This document shows, in pieces, positions 59,287 to 64,000 of a stretch of DNA of 64,000 nt (positions within the stretch are counted from its first letter, which is position 1; each line of letters opens with the position of its first letter). This stretch comes from Sulfobacillus thermotolerans (GTDB taxonomy: Bacteria > Bacillota > Sulfobacillia > Sulfobacillales > Sulfobacillaceae). The notes under the pieces are model-generated. The model ran no database searches, was not told where the DNA came from, and saw only the letters and a program-made list of their open reading frames with translations. A program made the translations under genes and the position numbers. The DNA lies in assembly GCA_002951815.1 (NCBI GenBank), contig CP019454.1, forward strand, positions 2,852,001 to 2,916,000, written 5' to 3'.

Positions 59287-59316
59287 AGGCTGTCCCAATA
59301 GGGGCAGCCTTAATTT
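59287..59316 (+). terminator. Terminator after the MTH1187-like gene
   Basis: AGGCTGTCCC pairs with GGGGCAGCCT (9 of 10) around AATA, followed by TAATTT. Confidence 0.6.
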
Positions 59317-59359
59317 CAGAGAGTATTGAAAGCTTATAGTGAAAATTTTTGTGAAAGAA

Positions 59360-60496
59360 TTAAAGAGAGTGTTCCTTTCCCGTTGACGGTGCAGCCGGCA
59401 CTGACGAGCGGCTAACTACCGCCAAGGCAATAAGTCCCGCCGCCAACAGCAAGTTGCGAGCGGCAAAGATATACACAACCCACGGCATCATCCCAGGAAT
59501 AGCGTATCCAATAGGATAGCCCACGCTCGTCAACGCATATGACGCGACCAAAAAGCCATTGCCGCGACGCATGGCCAACAAGGGGGCTAGCCAAATCAGA
59601 TATTGGGCCGAAAAAACCTTGGTCGTCAGCAGTAATATTCCCAGTGTATACGTCACAGCCGGCACCAATTCAAGGCGGCCACGGTATTGTTGATAAAAGA
59701 CCGCCAGCCACGCGACGACGCCCGTTACGGTCAAAAATACGCCCACACCATGCGCTAAACCATGGGCTTCGACGTCAATCGATCCAAAGGCATAAAAGAG
59801 GTGAGGATGCGCTATCATCGCGGTGACACTCGCCGCCAACGAACCGATTTCGACCGGGCGATCTAACAGGTAACGATACGAGGTGAAGGCCTGATGAGCA
59901 GCACCTAGCGCCTGAAACCCAACGACAACAAGCCCAGTCCCGACACTGTAGGCTAAACGGTCCCAGCGCCAGCGCCCTGTCTGACGCCATTCTTGAATGA
60001 GGAACACGGGCCAAAATACGGCAGGAAACAGCTTCAATAAAAATCCTATCACCGAAAAGGCCCAAGCCAGACGCCACTTTTGACGCAGCGCATAATCGAT
60101 AGCCAAAAGCGCCGCCAACGCCGCAAAAATATCATAGCGTTGAGCGAACAGTCCGGTGGTTCCCACCGCTAGATATCCTAGGAGCCGTATCCCCCACACG
60201 GGACCGTGATGGCTCATGCCGCGCCATAGCATGACGCCCAAAGCCGCCAACGCCCATATAGCAAACGCGATCCGGTACCCCACGGGCAACAATAATGGCA
60301 ACAAGAAAATAAACAAGGACAACGCCGGATATTCGCGTGGCCAATGATGGAACCAAGGATAGGTCGTGGCGGCCACCGCATAGCGGTGATATTCTGCCAC
60401 ATCCGCCTCGGGAAAGTGAACACTCAGCCACAGTTCCGTTGCCACAAAGGCCAAATAGGCAATCCACACATGCCTCTTCGTCCACATCTGCGGCAT
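59360..60496 (-). CDS. Membrane glycosyltransferase, GT87/DUF2029-like
   Basis: The ATG at 60496 (378 aa) has GGAGG 7 bases upstream, within the dcd stop region. It has about ten transmembrane helices. An acidic motif lies in the first external loop (VHFPEADVAEYHRYAVAATT), a YPALSLFIF segment follows, and RYDIFAALAAL and FSAQYLIWLAPLLAM occur later, as in polyprenol-dependent mannosyltransferases. The substrate is unknown. It follows dcd with a one-base overlap. Confidence 0.7.
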   Translation of the reverse strand: MPQMWTKRHVWIAYLAFVATELWLSVHFPEADVAEYHRYAVAATTYPWFHHWPREYPALSLFIFLLPLLLPVGYRIAFAIWALAALGVMLWRGMSHHGPVWGIRLLGYLAVGTTGLFAQRYDIFAALAALLAIDYALRQKWRLAWAFSVIGFLLKLFPAVFWPVFLIQEWRQTGRWRWDRLAYSVGTGLVVVGFQALGAAHQAFTSYRYLLDRPVEIGSLAASVTAMIAHPHLFYAFGSIDVEAHGLAHGVGVFLTVTGVVAWLAVFYQQYRGRLELVPAVTYTLGILLLTTKVFSAQYLIWLAPLLAMRRGNGFLVASYALTSVGYPIGYAIPGMMPWVVYIFAARNLLLAAGLIALAVVSRSSVPAAPSTGKEHSL

Positions 60497-61104
60497 TACA
60501 TCTCCTCCGGCTGCATCCGCTGAATCGCCTGCCAATCCTCATCCCATGACAGTTTAGAGAACTCAGGACCTACGGGTCCGGTATACTTCCCTGCTCCCGC
60601 ATAAGCAGAACTGGCGCCGTCCACTTGATGAAAGACCAATTGCGCCACCCGAGTTCCTGGGTACAAGTAAACGGGCGTATCAGCAAGATTCGCTAGCTCC
60701 AACGTCAAACTACCACGGTACCCCGGAGACACCATCACCGCGGTCGCCACCATGAGTCCCAAACGCCCCCATGAAGATCGTCCTATGACATAGGCCATCA
60801 AATCTCTGGGCACCTGAATAAATTCCAAGGTCACACCCAAAACGAGTTGGTTCGGATGTAAAATCATCTTCTCCCCAACTTCGACGCGCGCGCGTTCTTG
60901 ATAATCGAGAACCCCTGTGCGCATCGCCATAGGGTCAATGGGACCCGCGGCGGACCGTTTCATGAGAATGAAATCGGTGCCTAGGCGGACATCGATAGAA
61001 GCGCCTTTAACCTGTGCATCACTGAGCAACGGGGTGACCACTAATCGTTCCTGGATCACGGGATGCTGCATTCGCTCTCTAAGCTGAGCTTCGCCCATTA
61101 CCAT
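60496..61104 (-). CDS. dcd: dCTP deaminase
   Basis: The ATG at 61104 (202 aa) has AAGGAGAG 9 bases upstream. A much longer frame to 61560 runs inside the next gene and is rejected. Conserved segments are ASIDVRLGTDFILMKR, MILHPNQLVLGVTLEFIQVP, the GRSSWGRLGL substrate loop, and YRGSLTLELANLADTPVYLY with the catalytic Glu. It makes dUTP (or dUMP) for dTTP synthesis. Confidence 0.9.
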   Translation of the reverse strand: MVMGEAQLRERMQHPVIQERLVVTPLLSDAQVKGASIDVRLGTDFILMKRSAAGPIDPMAMRTGVLDYQERARVEVGEKMILHPNQLVLGVTLEFIQVPRDLMAYVIGRSSWGRLGLMVATAVMVSPGYRGSLTLELANLADTPVYLYPGTRVAQLVFHQVDGASSAYAGAGKYTGPVGPEFSKLSWDEDWQAIQRMQPEEM

Positions 61105-61868
61105 TGTGTCTGCTCTCCTTCCTGGGGACCCGTCACAGCTCTGTGCCAAGCACGTGTCAACAAGTGTCCTTCTAACGCTTTGGTCGCCAAGTGCGACGCC
61201 ATGGAGCGCACCGGTGTCGGAACAAAGTGCAAAGCCAACAGCACCGCCGCAATATCGTGCGGACTGGCTCCCCCCGGATCGTGCGGGACGACGCCATAAC
61301 ACAATTGGTCGTAATAGGCCTGGTAATTCGGAAAATCTCCCCACGCAATCTGAGGCACGGGAACGTCTACGTGGGTCACAGAGGCGAAAAATTTCTGAAC
61401 GGGCGCATCCGTTCGGTTCTCGCCAAAATGCGCCACAAAGCTGCGCCATAAGCTGGCACCCACACGAACACTCATTTGGCCTTCCCACGCCGCCCATATT
61501 GCCGCCACACCGACTTTGTCGACAACATCTTGCAAACGCTCTGGGCGATTTTGCGCCCATAATAACCCAAGTCCTAGCATAGCCAAAGGATCATTTCCCA
61601 ACGGCGCAGGATAGGCCATGAACACAGCGCTTGGAACCTCTGCGATATCCCATGACAACCCTGGCGTGACAAGCCAAGGCGTGGCGCCACTGTGGATATA
61701 GCGGACCATTGTTCTCGCACACGCAGAGGATGGACGCCCCAAACGCTCAATCCACACAGCACGGCGTTCCTCATCCAAGAACTTCACAGCCTCTTGGATG
61801 AGCGAAGGCTGCGCCTCTAGCTGTTCTTTTTCCCAAGTCTTCCAAGCAATTTCATGCCACGTTTCCAC
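61098..61868 (-). CDS. Hypothetical 256-aa protein
   Basis: GTG at 61868 is chosen because AAGGGGG lies 6 bases upstream. The protein is soluble and Trp/Ala-rich, with no recognised domain. It overlaps the dcd start by 7 bases, so the two are probably coupled with the downstream glycosyltransferase in one operon. The overlap explains the long false N-terminal extension of dcd. Confidence 0.65.
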   Translation of the reverse strand: METWHEIAWKTWEKEQLEAQPSLIQEAVKFLDEERRAVWIERLGRPSSACARTMVRYIHSGATPWLVTPGLSWDIAEVPSAVFMAYPAPLGNDPLAMLGLGLLWAQNRPERLQDVVDKVGVAAIWAAWEGQMSVRVGASLWRSFVAHFGENRTDAPVQKFFASVTHVDVPVPQIAWGDFPNYQAYYDQLCYGVVPHDPGGASPHDIAAVLLALHFVPTPVRSMASHLATKALEGHLLTRAWHRAVTGPQEGEQTQW

Positions 61869-62056
61869 ATAAGTCCCCCTTCTCCTAGCCTTCCTTCCTG
61901 CATCGACACCCAATATTCGCCGCAGATTATGTCACAATGAGGCGTAATGTCGGGAACCATGGCAAACAACCGTGATACGCCAGCATTTGGTTAATCCTGT
62001 GCCAATATGCTACCATGAAAGACATACAATCTAGAAAATTGTAGAAAGGACAAACC

Positions 62057-62704
62057 ATGTATCAGTTCGCAGGATTCGCCCCGGATGATTTCAATATTTT
62101 TCTCATTCCCGAATTTCATGATCGCATGACCGCTGTCCGTACACATATTCGCCCCAAATTGGCCATGATTGGCGAAGATCTCGCGCCACAGCTCTCAGAT
62201 CTTCTACATCATCCGATCTTCCCCCATACCGCTTCTCACGCCCGTCGGCGGGTTAACCCGCCCGATGATACGTGGGTATCGTTTTCACGCAACGAGCGCG
62301 GTTATAAACGATTTGCCCATTTTGAGGTCGGCATTACTCTAAATTATGTGTTTGTCCGCTTTGTCGTCAAGCGAGAAGGCGAAGACGACAAGCCGCAGCT
62401 CATGCAACATCTCCGTAGTCATGGCATAGACGCCTTTCGGTTGTCGGACCCCGCCCCTATTTACTGGTACAAGGATGACCACGGGGTCGATCCCTTTCCG
62501 CTATCGGAAATCTCGCCGGCCAAAGTGCAAGAGATCATCCGGCATACGGACGTAAAAAGTCATGGCTTCACCGTAGGCGTCACATTCGACCGCACAGATC
62601 CCATAGTGGGCACAGCCGAACTGATTACGCGTACTTATAATGTCATCGCTCACTTGGCTCCTCTGTACACCGCAACGGTCCCCGTGGAGGCCCTAAGGCG
62701 ATGA
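62057..62704 (+). CDS. DUF1054 (YktB/UPF0637) family protein
   Basis: This 215-residue protein has AGAAAGGAC 5 bases before its ATG. It follows the family pattern throughout: FAGFAPDDFNIFLIPEFHDR near the start, FPHTASHARRRVNPPDDTWV, then RGYKRFAHFEVGITLNYVFV and a C-terminal IVGTAELITRTYNVIAHLAP. The function is not established; it is found in Firmicutes. The stop overlaps the next start (ATGA). Confidence 0.85.
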   Translation: MYQFAGFAPDDFNIFLIPEFHDRMTAVRTHIRPKLAMIGEDLAPQLSDLLHHPIFPHTASHARRRVNPPDDTWVSFSRNERGYKRFAHFEVGITLNYVFVRFVVKREGEDDKPQLMQHLRSHGIDAFRLSDPAPIYWYKDDHGVDPFPLSEISPAKVQEIIRHTDVKSHGFTVGVTFDRTDPIVGTAELITRTYNVIAHLAPLYTATVPVEALRR

Positions 62705-63120
62705 CCTGTGCGCTTGAACATATTCCATCCCAACTGCGTCATACGATTCGGCGTATGGTAACCGAATCGATGACTGCCATCGCCGTGGGCAACCCCACGG
62801 CCGTGCCCGTACTGGGCACCCCCATCGTTCTGGGGTGGTTCGAGGTGGCCGCTGCGGAAGCGTTGGCCCCGTTTCTAGACGCCTCGTGCGTCATTGTCGG
62901 TGCCCACGTGACGCTAAATCATACCAGTCCCACCCCTGTCGGCTTCGCTGTCGAGATCACCGCTCAGCTGCAAGCACGACATGGCAACAAGTTTACATGG
63001 GACATTGTTGCGACCGATAGTCAAGGCGAAGCAGCGCATGGCACGCTCATCTCGGCCGTTATTCCCAAAGAAGCCTTGAACCGCCGCATTCGCCAAAAAG
63101 AAGAAGCCAGGTCTTCTTAA
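62701..63120 (+). CDS. Hot-dog thioesterase, FlK-like
   Basis: This 139-residue protein overlaps the previous gene by 4 bases. It has the fluoroacetyl-CoA thioesterase-like pattern VPVLGTPIVLGWFEVAAAEA, VGAHVTLNHTSPTPVGFAVE and ITAQLQARHGNKFTWDIVAT. It is likely a small acyl-CoA thioesterase, and the substrate is unknown. Its end overlaps the convergent LysR gene by 4 bases. Confidence 0.78.
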   Translation: MTCALEHIPSQLRHTIRRMVTESMTAIAVGNPTAVPVLGTPIVLGWFEVAAAEALAPFLDASCVIVGAHVTLNHTSPTPVGFAVEITAQLQARHGNKFTWDIVATDSQGEAAHGTLISAVIPKEALNRRIRQKEEARSS

Positions 63121-64000
63121 CTATGCGTGGATGGATGCCGGGCCGTCGAGCGAGGAGCACTCCATGGCAAGGCAGACTCTTCGGCCCGAGTCTCCCAATA
63201 CCATCCCGGCCACAACCGGGGCTCCACTTGATAATGGTCAAAAAATGTGGCCAGAAGCGCCATCAGGCCCCCGGTCCGCGGGGGATCCTTGGACAAAATC
63301 AAGGAGGTGGTACGCGCCAATGGCGGCAATTCGGGTACTTCGATAGCTGTCAAAGTTCCATTGGCGAGATCTTCGGCCACCACTGAATCTGGGACAAAAG
63401 CCACTCCCAATCCGACTTTGACCATACTTTTGACTAAGTCATGGCTGTTGAATTCCATTAATACGTGGGGGATAATCCCATGTTGCTCTAGCATCCCATC
63501 CATAAACGCGCGGAACCGGGACGGGGTTTGATATGAAATAAAATCCATATGGGCAAGCTCTTCCAAGCTGATCTGAGAGGGTAATTTTCGAGCCCGGTCA
63601 GGATTCACAACCAACCGTACCGTATCTTGAAACAAAGGAATGGAGTCGACTTGGGGATGGATAATCGGGACCGTAACCAATCCTACCGCTAGTTCTTGCC
63701 GGATAATGCCGTCCAATGTGGTTTGAATATCCCCGATGTGGACCCTAATCCGCAATCTAGGAAAATTGCGCGTAAAAATTGCCAGGACTTTGGGCAAAGA
63801 AAACACCGCTACCGTGGACACTGCACCGACATCAATTTCTCCTTGTCCAGGCCGTTCCACCTCTGCTACCGCTTCATACGCCTGTTCCGCCAATGACTGA
63901 ATTCGCTTGGCGTAATGATAAAGCACTTCTCCCGTCGCAGTGAGGCGCATACGCCGCCCTTGACGAATCAGCAAAGTAGTCTGAAATTCTTCTTCGAGCG
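63117..64000 (-). CDS. LysR-family regulator, N-terminus cut by the window edge
   Basis: The frame is open to base 64000. The first visible residues (LEEEFQTTLLIRQGRRMRLT then ATGEVLYHYA) are the end of the LysR helix-turn-helix domain, so the start lies beyond the window. A coiled linker and an effector domain follow (GEIDVGAVSTVAVFSLPKVL, VGLGVAFVPDSVV). The target genes are not visible. Confidence 0.9.
   Translation of the reverse strand, partial: LEEEFQTTLLIRQGRRMRLTATGEVLYHYAKRIQSLAEQAYEAVAEVERPGQGEIDVGAVSTVAVFSLPKVLAIFTRNFPRLRIRVHIGDIQTTLDGIIRQELAVGLVTVPIIHPQVDSIPLFQDTVRLVVNPDRARKLPSQISLEELAHMDFISYQTPSRFRAFMDGMLEQHGIIPHVLMEFNSHDLVKSMVKVGLGVAFVPDSVVAEDLANGTLTAIEVPELPPLARTTSLILSKDPPRTGGLMALLATFFDHYQVEPRLWPGWYWETRAEESALPWSAPRSTARHPSTHS

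Noticed and set aside
60496-61560. 354-residue version of dCTP deaminase
   Set aside because: The extra N-terminal 152 residues run inside the neighbouring gene in another frame and match nothing in the family. The start at 61104 has a good ribosome-binding site.

Overview
The window looks like the chromosome of a Gram-positive, spore-forming, motile bacterium of the Sulfobacillus type (phylum Firmicutes). That is inference from gene content: a flagellar/export cluster with YaaR and FliW/CsrA and no L- or P-ring genes, two Spo0E-like phosphatases, an SCO1-type copper protein beside a polytopic membrane protein, and Bacillus-like elongator-Met and initiator tRNAs. No rRNA or housekeeping marker is present to fix the genus.

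Layout. (1) 1-1263: host flank with the 3' end of an unrecognised gene and a hairpin-rich gap. (2) 1264-16366: an AT-rich integrated element of about 15.1 kb bounded by a perfect 46-bp direct repeat. The right copy is the 3' part of an intact tRNA-Lys(CTT) gene. Its parts are a tyrosine integrase with an adjacent Xis-like protein, a CopG-like regulator with a probable antisense RNA, a P4/D5-type helicase replication protein, an iteron-rich putative origin, an FtsK/SpoIIIE-type membrane DNA translocase with a winged-helix partner, a block of small membrane or secreted proteins, a serine resolvase, a secreted repeat protein and a second array of 9-bp repeats. No relaxase, VirB4 or phage structural gene is visible. 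This is the logic of actinomycete integrative conjugative elements (AICEs), which transfer double-stranded DNA with an FtsK-like pump. (3) 16321-16564: tRNA-Lys, tRNA-Met and tRNA-fMet on the minus strand behind a strong promoter.

(4) 16.7-32.8 kb: Spo0E-like genes, then a plus-strand run yaaR-flgN-flgK-flgL-fliW-csrA. Facing it is a minus-strand flagellar block fliO-P-Q-R-flhB-A-F-G-flgF-flgG-fliL-fliM-fliN, interrupted by one plus-strand lytic transglycosylase. (5) 32.8-40.5 kb: an insertion into the flagellar locus carrying an IS607-family element with a frameshifted tnpB, a GntR-regulated sugar ABC importer without its own ATPase, and surface-protein genes. (6) 40.7-54.9 kb: the first flagellar block on the minus strand, a second FliN with a FliM-type N-terminus, a GT/TPR protein, an unknown gene, motA-motB-flgB-flgC-fliE-F-G-H-I-J, a PilZ protein, fliK-flgD-flg_new-flgE. 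Flagellin, FliD, FliS, chemotaxis genes and sigma-28 are outside the window. (7) 55-64 kb: SCO1 protein, a polytopic membrane protein, FxsA, an MFS exporter, a thiamine-binding MTH1187 protein, a GT87-like glycosyltransferase, dCTP deaminase, unknown proteins, a DUF1054 protein, a hot-dog thioesterase and a truncated LysR regulator.

The most unusual content is the element at 1264-16366, with three classes of cis-acting repeats (origin iterons, a CAAGCACAG array, integrase arm sites) and a recurrent TTTTGTCGTATAAT promoter-like box. A second point is the apparent move of the CheY-binding motif from FliM to a FliN paralogue. All family assignments were made by eye from protein motifs, with no database search.
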